Shown piece after piece: positions 14,503 to 25,433 of a DNA stretch of 64,000 bases. The stretch lies in assembly GCA_049999805.1 (NCBI GenBank), contig JBNGIO010006298.1, positions 30,920 through 94,919 on the forward strand, given 5' to 3'. Within the stretch, counting starts at the first letter, position 1. Each line of letters starts with the position of its first letter. The notes beneath the pieces were generated by a model. It saw only the letters and a program-made list of their open reading frames with translations, was not told the origin of the DNA and did not search any database. The position numbers and the translations under genes were made by a program. This DNA comes from Folioceros fuciformis (lineage: Eukaryota; Anthocerotophyta; Anthocerotopsida; Anthocerotales).

Positions 14503-16781
14503 ATGAGGAGGGTGGTGCCTGCTACGGTAGCGAATGCCAAGGAGAACACGGGATTTGCGAGAAACAGAGTAGGAGCTGCGCGCGTGCCGCTCACTCTGGC
14601 ACAGTTCATTCTTGTGTTTCTCGGGGTGATGTCCAACGTCTATGTAGCTAACCGGTTAGTTCTCTAGTTTGTCCAGTGGACCATTTACTGCCTCCGGTTT
14701 ATTTATTCCGTGATTTTCGGGGTGTATCGATGTTAAGGCGTGCCTGGCTTTACCTGCAGATTGTGGCAAGATGCTCGGCTTCGGACTTCTCTTGTGAACC
14801 TGGCGGGGAAGAAGTCTGGCGAGGTGCTCTTTGCGTTGTCTGTTCACTGCCATAAGTGTTTCCAAGCTCGTAGTATGTGGTCCGACTGGGGGATTCAAAA
14901 GGGGTGGCTTCATGTTCGCAGCAACTCGCCATTCTGAAATGCGGATGTGATTGCAGGGCGAAGTCGTGCTCACTGTAGAGGAGAGTTTGAAGGGTGTGGA
15001 AAATAAGTATGCTTTCTTCCTTTGGGCTACTGGTTGGTCCTATGGCTTGTTTGGAACTAGGAGATCTTGAATTTCGGACCTGGCTGGTATTGAATGCAGA
15101 CTTGAGTCGGTAACAGCTGAAACTTTGCCGTGATGAAGATAGTTTTAGGAACTTAGAGTGATTCTGCAAATCTGATCAAATGGTAGTGCAGGGCGTTACG
15201 AAAACGTGTAGTAGAGCTGGAGACTGAACTGATTTCTGCTAGAAAACAAGGCTTTGTTCCTTTTACCAACAGCACAACTTCTGGCAAGAAGTTGAAGGCA
15301 GTTATAGCTGTTAACACAGCGTTCGGTCAAAGAACCAGGCGGGATGCAATTAGGAAGAGTTGGGTTTCCTCAGGTTAGTCTTGTTTACATTTCTGTCGTT
15401 AGAAGACGAACTCAGACTTTTTTTTTTTTTTTTTTTCCCCATGGAATTGGGAGTTACATTGTTGCTGTTCACTAGGTGTTTCGGGCTTGAAGAACCTTGA
15501 AATCAACAGGGGGTTGGCTATCCGCTTTGTTATTGGCCGCAGGTACACCATCTGCTTTCAACAAACAAGCTCAGTTCGTTCTAGTTTTCATTCAGATCAA
15601 AATTTCCCATCACAAAGTCTAATGTGGCATCTTTTGCAATGGCAGCCCCAACAGAGGTGACAGTTCAGACCGTCTCATTGACGAGGAAGAGAAGGAGATG
15701 CAAGACTTTATGATCTTGGTAACACATGCTTCATTCTGCTTGATCTTCAGGCAAGAGTGACGTGTAAGGGACACACGGGCTATCCTAACCATGGATGGTA
15801 CCTACTTCTTGTGGCAGGAAAATCACGTTGAAGCCAACGAGGAGTTGCCTAAGAAGACAAAGCTATTTTTTCTAGCGGCAGTCGACAGATGGGATGCAGA
15901 ATATTATTGGAAAGTTGATGATGACGTCTTCGTTGATCTTGGTGAGCTCTGTGTCGTTTGAAAGTGACAAGTGTAGCACTTGGTAAAGTGATATTTCGCC
16001 TCCACTATAGAGCCGTGTAGTAGGCGTTGGGAGGGGCTATTTTGGAGCAACTGACTTCTGATGCTGTATCTTGTTATGGGATTCCATTTTCGTTGCAGAG
16101 AAGCTTGAGGAGTTGCACACAAGCCTGCTCGAGAAGCCTCGTGCTTACGTAGGATGTATGAAGTCTGGCGAGGTTGTTAGTGATTCGTAAGTCCATTCAG
16201 TTTGTCAGAGAATTGTAGAACATGAAATGTTTACTTTGAGTGCATTGTTGCATTTTGTATATCATTTTTCTAAATGACTTCTTGAAATGGTTGCTGTGTT
16301 TCTCACGAGGGGCTTCTCTGATTCTGGCAGAAAGATGCGATGGTATGAGGCTGAGTGGTGGAAATTTGGGGATGCAAAAGTGTAAGTTGGTGGTAGACTC
16401 TGACCAGAATGTCATGGCTTTCCTCCCAAGTTCTTGTTGATCTTGTTGCTCATGGTTGTGGGGTGGATTCAGATATTATCGACATGCAGCTGGACAGATG
16501 TACGGTCTGTCGAAAGCCGTTGCTCAGTATGTAGCCATCAACAAGTGAGTGTCCCATGTGCAGGCTGTCAACTTGCTGATCATTGTGTTGCCGCGTTCTC
16601 TACGGGTGTGTTACTTGAGCTCGTTCCCCTGTCCTCCAATTCTTTGTGCAGTGACCTGTTGCATGAGTACCAAAATGAAGATATCTCAGTGGGATCATGG
16701 ATGATCGGCCTAGATGTGGATCATGTGGATGAAAGGCGGCTATGCTGTGGATCACCTCCTGATGGTATGTGTTTCTCTTAA
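14503..16781 (+). CDS. GT31 beta-1,3-galactosyltransferase-like protein
   Basis: This is a type II Golgi glycosyltransferase of the plant GT31 beta-1,3-galactosyltransferase/hydroxyproline-galactosyltransferase kind. Exon 1 starts [15 protein letters not shown] and ends in a hydrophobic anchor ([16 protein letters not shown]). Later exons give [18 protein letters not shown], then [20 protein letters not shown] (about 15290-15350), [20 protein letters not shown] and [20 protein letters not shown]. The DDD metal motif is in VDDDVFVDL at about 15920. After these come [35 protein letters not shown] and [20 protein letters not shown], ending [13 protein letters not shown]. Relatives continue with a further exon (CEWKAQAGN... 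FDWxCSGIC). I cannot find it before 17.4 kb. Either intron readthrough ends the frame at TAA 16779-16781, or the last exon is lost. Confidence 0.85.
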
Positions 16782-17086
16782 TTATATGTCCTCGGAAAAT
16801 TGTCACGCGCCCAGATTTTGGGTGTTCCCTGATGTCCAAAGGATATCAGGAAACGCCATCTGATATTCAATTTCTAAGCACCCACATGTTTTGGGTGTTT
16901 GTGTTTCCTGATATCCACCTTGTTCCTGTGTTGTGTGGTCGGCGGGCGTCATCACAGGCGCCATCTGTTCGATCCGATCCTGTATGCCCCAACGACCCCA
17001 CGTTCCCATCTCCTCGGTGTTATTTTGTGGTATTTTTCTGCATGTCCACGAACTGACTTATGGTCGACGTTGGATTGTGCAGAGAG

Positions 17087-17095
17087 TTTATAAAG
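17087..17095 (+). promoter_or_regulatory. Possible TATA box (TTTATAAAG)
   Basis: The motif stands about 470 bp before the start codon of the double potato-inhibitor gene and is the best TATA-like element in that spacer. No supporting transcript evidence is visible. Confidence 0.35.
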
Positions 17096-17563
17096 GTCAC
17101 TAGCCGTGCGACAGTCTCCGATAAGGGCTACAGCCAGAAAGGGCGGACGCAGCCATAGCAGAGACTGCACGTCCTCAGGGGTGACCACTAAACCACTAAC
17201 ATTTTTTGAATAAAGCAACAGCTGCCCCCTGAGAAGACTTGAAAGGAATCACCGGTATCATTTGTGTGCAGCCATGTTGGTGTGAGCACAGCCATGTGAG
17301 AGTCTCTGTACAGACGAGCTCGTGAGTCGTAAATGTCCTGCCCATGTGACCCGCAAGGCAGGTTTTCAGTTATGTCACATTCTTTTGCCCTAGCCTAGTT
17401 TGTTTCGCGGTGTCGCTGTTGTGGCTCGTAGAATGGAGCAGGAACGGCATGACCATGGCAGTGCTCGAGCCCTGGGGGGGTTTCTGCCCTTGCGCCTGCC
17501 GTGGCCTTAAATCTAGAGAAACGGAGCCTGGCCACGGAATGTGTTATCATATTTTTACAATTT

Positions 17564-18307
17564 ATGATGGCATTCACCACCCCAATGGCCCTGCTCGTGG
17601 CATCCTGCATCTCCGGCGCCCTGCTCCTGCGTCTGGTGGACACCATTGACGCCGCAGCCTTCAATAGCTACGGTACCTCCGCAGTCGTGCTTCTTGCAAA
17701 CCATGGCTTTGATGTAGAAAGCAGCCAGCGAAACGCGTTCACAATTCAAGGAAAGGTTGCCTTGATTCCACAGGGATGGACCAAAGGTACTGGCCCGACC
17801 TCATCTACAGCAACTCCACCTTCGCCAAGGCCTACATCCTCGCCTCTGGCGTAGTGAACAACGTGTACATCCAGGACGCGCGCGATGGCACCCTCGTCTC
17901 CCCTGGCTACGGCACTCGCGACGACGTCTGGCTCTACACTGACGGCATCGACGACTTGGTATACCAGATTCCCAGCCGAGGGTTGTGGCATCCTAACAGT
18001 AAGCACGAACAAACCCTGGCGCGGCATCCGGATCGGCATCGGCCTATGGCCATGCGATTGCCCTACCGTGTGTCCAATCCCGGCCTCACTCGTGGCTCCT
18101 GATCTTGCAGGGATGAATCCTGGATGGCCCAATTTGGTTGGCGTCAACTACCAGACGGCCATTAAAACCATCCAGGCAGAAGTGCTGGGAGCCGCGGTCA
18201 TCTACGGGCCCACCGGCTTTGCTAGAACAGCTGACATCCGCCTGAACCGAGTGTGGCTGGATGTGGATGCCAATTCCTCGGTGGCCATAACTCCCCGAGT
18301 CATGTGA
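17564..18307 (+). CDS. Secreted protein with two potato inhibitor I domains
   Basis: Three exons (17564-17672, 17774-17998, 18111-18307) join in frame with two phase-1 GT-AG introns of 101 and 112 bp, giving about 176 residues. An N-terminal signal peptide is visible (MAFTTPMALLVASCISGALL). Domain 1 (about residues 36-110) runs from YWPDLIYSNSTFAKAYIL to DDVWLYTDGIDDLVYQIPSR. Domain 2 (about 114-176) runs from GWPNLVGVNYQTAIKTI to IRLNRVWLDVD and TPRVM. Both follow the potato-inhibitor-I (chymotrypsin inhibitor 2) pattern: WPxLV, a mid-helix A..I, a loop, then RVxLxVD and P.V at the end. Aligning with that family by eye puts Pro at the reactive P1 site of domain 1 and Ala in domain 2. These small-residue sites are unlike the usual Met/Leu/Lys. 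The protein has no Cys pairs in the domains. A role against subtilisin-like or elastase-like serine proteases is inferred. Confidence 0.75.
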
Positions 18308-18319
18308 CTTGCCCCGCCT

Positions 18320-19351
18320 TCACGCGTCACCAAGAACTAGCCCAAAGATCATTTGCACTGCGCACTTGCTCGAGATCGGATCAGATGACTGGCTGGCGGG
18401 GATGAGAATGACTGGTCACAGTAATCTTGCAGTGCCACCTACCTTCGTCTGTAGGCAGGTTAGGTTGATCAGTCAGTAGTGTGGCCAGTCTGGAGATGTC
18501 TTCCTCCCTGCTGCATGCCGGCGTCAGACAACGCCTTGCACGAAGGTCGTCAGGCTGTCATGAAGCACGCAGGGAGAGGAGGTTACTTACTTGGTGTTGT
18601 ATGAAAGAGCAGACACGATCTCCCGTTTTAGACGGTATCTGAGTTGGAAGGAATGCGACACGCAGCACCAAGTGTTACTCTTGGGCTCTAGCTCGTGCTG
18701 TGAGCTTGCCATGAATTGGATGCTCATGCTTACTCGTCTCGGTGCATGATGTAGAGCGACTCTAGACCCCCCACGCAGTCGTGAAGGCTGGGCCTGGCTC
18801 CCAGCCGTTGATGGAATTGCTGCTGGCTTGGCTGTGGTTTCTCTGCTCGGAGCAAGTGGTAGCCGTCCCGCCATAGCTTCTCCAGAGCCTTGCTCACCTT
18901 CTCGAATTCCGACCTGCACCAAACCCGACCAACATAGAAACCTCCGCAAAACAGAGCGAGATTTTAATGTGAAATCATCTTGCGCGAAAGAAAGTAAAAA
19001 TCTCACTCACAGTGCTGAGTGCATGGCCTGGAAAATTTCTTCCAGCGATTCCACTTGCTTGGCGCACAAATCCTGTGTTAGAAACTCCACCTCGCGCAAA
19101 ATCCCGGTGTTGCGCTCTGCTGCCAGCACCTGAACCGGGACACGGCTGTGTCAGAATCAAACAAGAAATCCCTTTCCGTACGGTAAGAGCTGGACCAACC
19201 GCGAACGTGATCCACTCACTGGCAGCCTCCCAAGGATGGCTCCCGCAGCTGCGAAAAGGGATATGATCCGAGCTTGGTGACCTTCCCACTTCCCGACCTC
19301 CTCCCGGGCGCGCTTGTAGCGCTGTTCGTACTTCGCCACCAGTCTCTCCAT
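18320..19351 (-). CDS. Conserved plant protein of unknown function
   Basis: I read six exons that join in frame. They are MERLVAKYEQRYKRAREEVG...AGAILGRLP; VLAAERNTGILREVEFLTQD...MHSAL; SEFEKVSKALEKLWRDGYHL...LYIMHRDE; YRLKREIVSALSYNTK; REEDISRLATLLTDQPNLPTDE; and VQMIFGLVLGDA (TGA 18320-18322). All borders are GT-AG. The product is about 170 residues, largely helical, with no signal peptide or membrane segment. The pattern (ADC.xGL..LY.MHRDEY, then LLTDQPNLPTDEVQ) resembles an uncharacterised conserved plant protein (I think of Arabidopsis At5g43822, from memory). I assign no function. The frame is open a little upstream of the ATG at 19351 (APGAQPRTDSARQGVS), so the start could lie further 5'. 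It ends 12 bp from the inhibitor gene's stop codon. Confidence 0.72.
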
Positions 19352-19422
19352 CGAAACGCCCTGCCGCGCGGAGTCGGTTCTGGGTTGCGCACCTGGAGCC
19401 TGCCAATCAGCGGTGGTCAGCC
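19352..19422. promoter_or_regulatory. 71-bp divergent start-to-start interval with CCAAT box
   Basis: Only 71 bases separate the minus-strand ATG (19351) from the plus-strand ATG of the D-Ala-D-Ala ligase gene (19423). A CCAAT element sits at 19403-19407. Either both transcripts start within the opposite gene's leader (overlapping 5' ends), or the minus gene uses another start. Confidence 0.5.
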
Positions 19423-22400
19423 ATGGCGACGCTACCGATAGAGACCTTGTTCAGTTCGCAGGTCGGAAGAAACCCGCCTCCTGTTGTTCCTGCGGCCCCG
19501 CGCAAGTCCAAAGCCCAGTTAGGTTTGGGAACCCGAGGTCTGTGGGGGAGGAAGTTGTTGAAAATGAATGTGGCGCGATCCTCGCCTGGGATTGGGTGCA
19601 ACAAGAGACGGAGGTGCAGGACTTGGGCTGGAGTTGGTCAGCTCGATAAAAAAGTTGTCCTGCAGAGCGTGGAAGAGGAAAGGAAGTCGGACGGTTTGCT
19701 TCGGGTTGGAATCATATGTGGGGGTCCTTCTCCTGAGCGTGGCATTTCGTTGAATTCTGCACGCTCTGCTCTCGACCATTTGCAGGTGACTTTATGCAGC
19801 CTCATCGAATAGGAAAGAACTGTATAGATTATTGGGCTGTTGGATTGAGAATCCATTCTTTCGGGTTGACCCTGCTAAGTCTTTCCTCTCTGACAGAGGG
19901 CTGCGGAGGTGACGTGCTTCTATCTAGACACCAATAAGCGCCCATATGCTATCTCCGCAGCACAGGTAAACAAGAGAGGAAGAGGAAAGATATCGTATTT
20001 CAGTACACATGATGGGACGGGCCGTTCCATCATGTGACCGCCAGTAACATAAGATATTCGATTTTCAATGTGGTTGGAATCGAGTGTGTGGATCTTCATG
20101 TGTCGTTACAAGCAATCCTGGTTTGGCATGCAGATGTATTCGAATACCCCTTCCGACTTCGACTTCAAGCTTGGCAGGTCCGTATCATTTCCTTGAGTGC
20201 TGTGTTGCTCACTTAAGGAGTATGGTCACACTGCTATGGGTTACGATCAGTGAGTGTACTGTCGTTGATTCCAGTACTGCCCAATCATTTGAAACGATGG
20301 AGGCCTTCCTTGAGCATCTTCGGTCATCTGTAGATATTGTATTCCCTGTCCTGCATGGCAAGTTTGGGGAGGATGGGGGTATTCAGGTCCGTGTTATACA
20401 TTTCAGGTTTGAGTTCTACAGTCTGGAAGGTTGTTGTCTGACATCAGGCCTTCACATCCATGTCCATCAGGATCTTCTTGAAGGTGCGGGCCTCCCGTTC
20501 GTGGGGACAGGTTCAGTGTCTGCTCAGCGAGCATTCGATAAGGTTTGGTGCCTACGACATTGAGTATGCCCAGGAATTAATGGATTGCTGATCCGCTATT
20601 TTTGACGATTGCTGCACATTGTATGCCACAGTATGAAGCTTCTCAAGAACTTGTCAGGCAAGGATTTGTCACTGTTCCCAGCTTTCTCGTACAGGTCAGT
20701 TTTATTCTTGAAAGGAATATTGAAGAGAGGTTACAATGTTGTTTCACAATTGACATGTCTCTGCACTTGCCAGGCGACAGGGGTTGATGCGAAAAGCCTG
20801 GGTGAGTGGTTTGCGAGTAACCAGTTAGACCCCAGCACAGGAAAGGTTGTGGTGAGTATCAATGGATTGTCAGATCATGCACAGCACCTTCAATAAGTGC
20901 CCTCTGTTGTTGCTTGACACCTTCTGCTGCTCGTTATTTTGAATGGATGCAGGTCAAGCCAGCGTGTGCAGGCTCAAGTCTTGGAGTGAGCATTGCTTTT
21001 GGTGTGGATGATGCCACAAAGCGAGCTGAGGCCCTGCTGTCTGAGGTAGGACGGCATTTTGCCTCATTGAGTGTGATCTCTATGCCAAGCAAGTAGCCCA
21101 GAACTGATTGTCCAGTACTCTGGGCTGTGAGGATGTGCAGGGTGTAGATGACAGAGTCGTTATTGAAGTCTTTATTGAGGGAGTTGAATTTACAGCAGTA
21201 GTGCTGGATGTGGGTTTCGGAACGGAGGCCCATCCTGTGACTCTGATGCCAACAGAGGTAGCCAATTGTTCTTGTTTGCATTTTATGTGTATGGTGAAGA
21301 TAGTATGCATCTCTGACTAGTTTAAGGTTATCTGGCCTCCCATGGATACCGCCTCAGTTGTGTCTAGAGTGAGTTAAGCAGGTTGAACTCCGATTAGATG
21401 ATGGTTTCGAGGAGGCATCCATCTTCGATTACCGTAAAAAGTATCTTCCATCTAGGCAGGTAAATGGTGCACCACTGCATTCCTACTCTCTTGATTTGAT
21501 AGCGCTGTGTGTAGAGAGAGAGAGAGAGAGAGAGAGAGGGGAAAGGCTGAGTTTCCTTCACTCGGTTATAGCTACATCATCACGTGGAACCGTTTGCAGG
21601 TATCCTACCATACGCCTCCACGGTTCCCCCGTCGAGCAGTACAAGAGATCCGTGATGGGGCAGCAAAATTGTTTCAGCGGCTAGGCCTGAAAGATTTTGC
21701 TCGGTTTGATGGGTGGTATGTTCCATTTTCAAGCACTGCAAGGGCTGTTGGACAGGGAGATGCCAAGAAGAGACTTATTGGAGAATTTGAAGAAGGATTT
21801 ATTGTGTTTACCGACATAAACCTGGTAAAGTGTAGTGCGGGGTGGTTCCTGGGTCCATACTCTTTCAATGTTTCCAAACTCATTTTTTTCCCGTGAATCC
21901 TCTTACAGATGAGTGGAATGGAGCAGACAAGTTTCTTGTTTCAACAAGCTTCACAGGTGCATGTTGTGCCATTGGAAAGTGTCCATTTAAGATGTGCAAG
22001 GATGGTTTTAGAGATAGGTTGTTTACTCCACTCTTCTTCAGGTTGGCCTTTCGCATGCAGACGTTCTTCGGATGGTTCTGTCTCACGCTTGCTCCAGATT
22101 TTCGATATGCCCACCCAGAGTGTCCGAGAACGAATTATCCAGGGATCCTGTCGACCGAGTAGAGTCTCCCAGAAGAAAAGTGTACGTGATTTTTGGGGGA
22201 GAGTCTTCAGAACGACAAGTGTCTCTTATCAGTGGCACTAACGTATGGCTTAATCTGTGTGGTTCACCTGATGTAAGCACAAGATAAACAGCGTTGGTAT
22301 TTGTTTATGTTTTCTGGTTTTATCTTGGATTTGAATGATTCCACTCAAAGGGTTCTTTCGGTGCTGCAGCTTGACGTCCAGCCTTTTTTGCTCACCCCGA

Positions 22401-25139
22401 GTTCGACGAGGTCTCCATCTCAGGAGATGCTAGACACACCCTCAACCCATGATGTGTGGGCTCTGCCGTAAGTCGAGTGTTTAGTAAAATCGCATTCTGA
22501 AAGCAGGACAGATTTTGATCTTGGGGCATCATTACATGGAAGGGCTGTTATTGTTATCTCAAGTACACTGTGGTGGCAGGTACTCCATGGTGCTGCGGCA
22601 TACTGTGGAGGAAGTCCTGGACTGTTGTAGGGAGGCGTTACAACCTGACAGGGCTGCTACTGTGGCTGAGCTGCGGAAGGAGATTGTTGCAGAGCTGTGT
22701 CAATGGCAGCAAAACATGCCATGGGCTGGAGGGAGTGTAAAATTCGAGGCACCGAGGCAGATCAGTTTGCTGGACTGGATTACGGAAGCAAAAGAAGAGA
22801 ACGCAGTCGTTTTTATTGCAGGTAGCGGACATTTATAAAAATCTGTTTCTCAACGAAGCTTTTGAAGAAGTCATGGAGAAGTTTTTGGAAGTATGTACTG
22901 AGTAGTGGTATTACCTGTAGTTCACGGTGGCATTGGTGAAAATGGAACCCTTCAGGCTCTTCTTGACTCGCAAGGCGTTCTATACACAGGTGAGGCAGGT
23001 TGTGGTCTGTTCGCTGATTTGCAGGTTCTGTATTTGCATGGGCACAAGATGGTGACACGACTGGTGCTGGTTTCACCCTTGTCCACAGGATCTGGTGCTC
23101 AAGCCTCACGTCTCTGTGCTAATAAAGCTGCCACTGGTGTTGCGTTATCTCATGTGCGCGGAACCTTTCCCTGCCTGTTGTTGACTGCAGAATTGCCAAA
23201 ATTCTAGCACCTTCATCATTCTTTGTGCTGCTCACCAGTTCTCAGGAGCAGGCGACATGATTGCATTTACGTGTCAGTCTTAAATGCGGGTGCTGGGCTG
23301 ACTGATAAACTCTGTGATCCATGTAACAGCTTGCGGATCTCGGAGTGCTGAGTGCTGCAAAGCAGCTATCAGCAACATCGGAACTTCTGGCATCGGTGGA
23401 CCTCAACGATGAGAGCAGAACACGTGTCATTGCGTTGTGGGATGGGCTAAGCCGTCGTCTTCAGGCCTCAACCATTTGTGTAAAACCTGTGGGTGATGGG
23501 TGCTCCACAGGGGTTGCAAGACTCTGGTATCTATCTTGACTAGGCATTCAGTCATTGTTGATTGCCGCTGCTACAGTTATAAACCCTACCCGTCTGTGGG
23601 GACAGCTGTGCAGAAGACCTCCACCAGTACTTGAAAGCAATACATGAGGGTGTGCCCCGACTATTGCCAGGAACACTGAGTGAGGTTTGTATATCCCGGA
23701 AATACGGGGTATTTTGAAATTTCCTGTTGTGCATGTTGTTCCTAGTCGTCATTTGTGCTGTAATCTACTGATTGCTTGGCCTGTAATGAACAGACCCATG
23801 GCATAGTGGAAATGCCTGTTCCCCCATCCGAGGAGCTTCTGTTTGAACACTTCATAGAGACCAATCCCATCATAGTTACGGCCCAGAGCATGCCATACGG
23901 AGAAGTGGCTGGAGAGGGCCTGTTTTGGAAAGGACAGAGTCGGTGGATAGAGGTGACAATTGGCGTGATGGGCAGAAAGAATGAAATGCGGTCTTTCAAT
24001 CCCAGCATCACTGTGAAAGAATCTGGGTCCATCCTTACTTTGGAAGAGAAATTTCAAGGTACGGGTGTCTTGTGGAAAGCTGTGGGTGCTTTCCGTAGAC
24101 TTCATCCGAGAACCTGTGCCTCACTCAGTATGTCCTGCTCCTGATCGTGTGCCCCATTTGAAAAACCATCAGGTGGTACAGGCGTGAACCTGACTCCTCC
24201 TCCGCCGTCTCTTGTCAGGTTAGTGTTTCCTGTTCACCCAACGTAGCGTCAGTCGGTGCATAAGAGTAGCTTCCTTCTCCTGATGCCCTTCATGTCAAAT
24301 TCTGACCACACATTCCACATGTCTGCGATACCCAGCAAGGAAGCCATCGCAGCGGCCAAGCAAAGGATCGAGCTTGTGGCTCGTAGCTTAAACCTGGAGG
24401 GTTTTGCAAGAATCGATGCATTCTTACACGCTGACACTGGAGAGGTACGGGTTCTCGTTATCATCACCTTTTCCACCCTCCATCTCTCTGTTGCAAAATT
24501 CAGCTTCTCCACATAGACGTAGATGATACCATGGGTTTCAGACACTCACGCTTCATCTCTCCCCTTCCATCCCAGATCATAGTAATCGAAGCCAACACCA
24601 TTCCAGGAATGACTCCTTCTACTGTTTTGATTCACCAGGTCTTTCCCTTTCACCTCTCTACCTATCTAGCTAGCTATGTATGTATGTATGTATGTATGTA
24701 TGTATGTATGTATGTATGTATGTATGTATGTATGTATGTATGCATGTATGTATGTATGTATGTATGTATGTATGTATGTATGTATGTATGTATGTATGTA
24801 TGTANNNNNNNNNNNNNNNNNNNNNNNNNNNNNNNNNNNNNNNNNNNNNNNNNNNNNNNNNNNNNNNNNNNNNNNNNNNNNNNNNNNNNNNNNNNNNNNN
24901 NNNNTATGTATCTATGTATCTATGTATCTATGTATCTATGTATCTATGTATCTATGTATGTATGTATCTATGTATGTATCTATGTATGTATCTATCTATC
25001 TATCATGCAACGCGTTTCCCACCATTAATCCATGAGTTTTGTAGCGCAGGCTCTTGCAGAAGACCCGCCTATGTACCCCCGCACGTTCTTCCGAGCTGCA
25101 CTGGATTTGGCCCTTCCATTCCAGAGAAACATCTGTTGA
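19423..25139 (+). CDS. DDL: D-alanine--D-alanine ligase, tandem two-domain plastid form
   Basis: This is an ATP-grasp ligase that makes D-Ala-D-Ala for peptidoglycan; plant forms are plastid-targeted with two fused ligase units. The N-terminus (MATLPIETLFSSQVGRNPPP, then basic/Ser-rich) looks like a transit peptide. Unit 1 runs from GLLRVGIICGGPSPERGISL through VDIVFPVLHGKFGEDGGIQ, VRQGFVTVPSFLVQ and VKPACAGSSLGVSIAF to SGMEQTSFLFQQASQ at about 21.9 kb. Unit 2 starts at about 22175 with KVYVIFGGESSERQVSLISG. It continues through VVHGGIGENGTLQALLDSQG, VKPVGDGCSTGVARL, EGFARIDAF and VIEANTIPGMTPSTVLIHQ. The last exon is ALAEDPPMYPRTFFRAALDL, with TGA at 25137-25139. There are more than 20 exons; I saw no broken one. 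The last intron holds a long TATG microsatellite and a 100-N gap. A role in plastid wall synthesis or division is known for mosses and inferred here. Confidence 0.9.
24676..25003. repeat. TATG/TATC microsatellite with 100-N gap
   Basis: About 125 bases of (TATG)n, broken once by a TGCATG variant, run into a 100-N gap (24805-24904). On the other side the array continues as TATC/TATG compound repeats and ends with (TATC)n. It lies inside the last intron of the ligase gene. The gap size is nominal, so the true array length is unknown. Confidence 0.95.
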
Positions 25140-25433
25140 CATCCATTTGCCTTGAGGTTTGCTTTACAAGGCGTCAGGATGTGGACACCTTCCTGACGTC
25201 AGGACATCAAATGTGGTGTCCACGCTGATGTACCTCGATCTTAACCTACGAGAGAAAAGCGTTGTCAAATAAACTGTATGAATTGGAAAAAAAAAAAAAC
25301 TATTATAATAACATTCACAAATAGCAGCTTAATTTCATAAAACGCGTCCCTTGTGTGTCCCTTTCAACTGACCCGCTGAACCAAGAAAAGCCAAACTTGT
25401 AAGAATTACTTGGATGATTTAAGTATCCTGATA

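Noticed and set aside
17673-17773. Apparent frameshift in the inhibitor gene
   Set aside because: The frame change is explained by a 101-bp phase-1 intron with GT-AG borders, after which the exons join cleanly.
24531-25035. YVCMYVCM-type repeated proteins in three frames
   Set aside because: These are translations of the TATG microsatellite and the N gap, not proteins.
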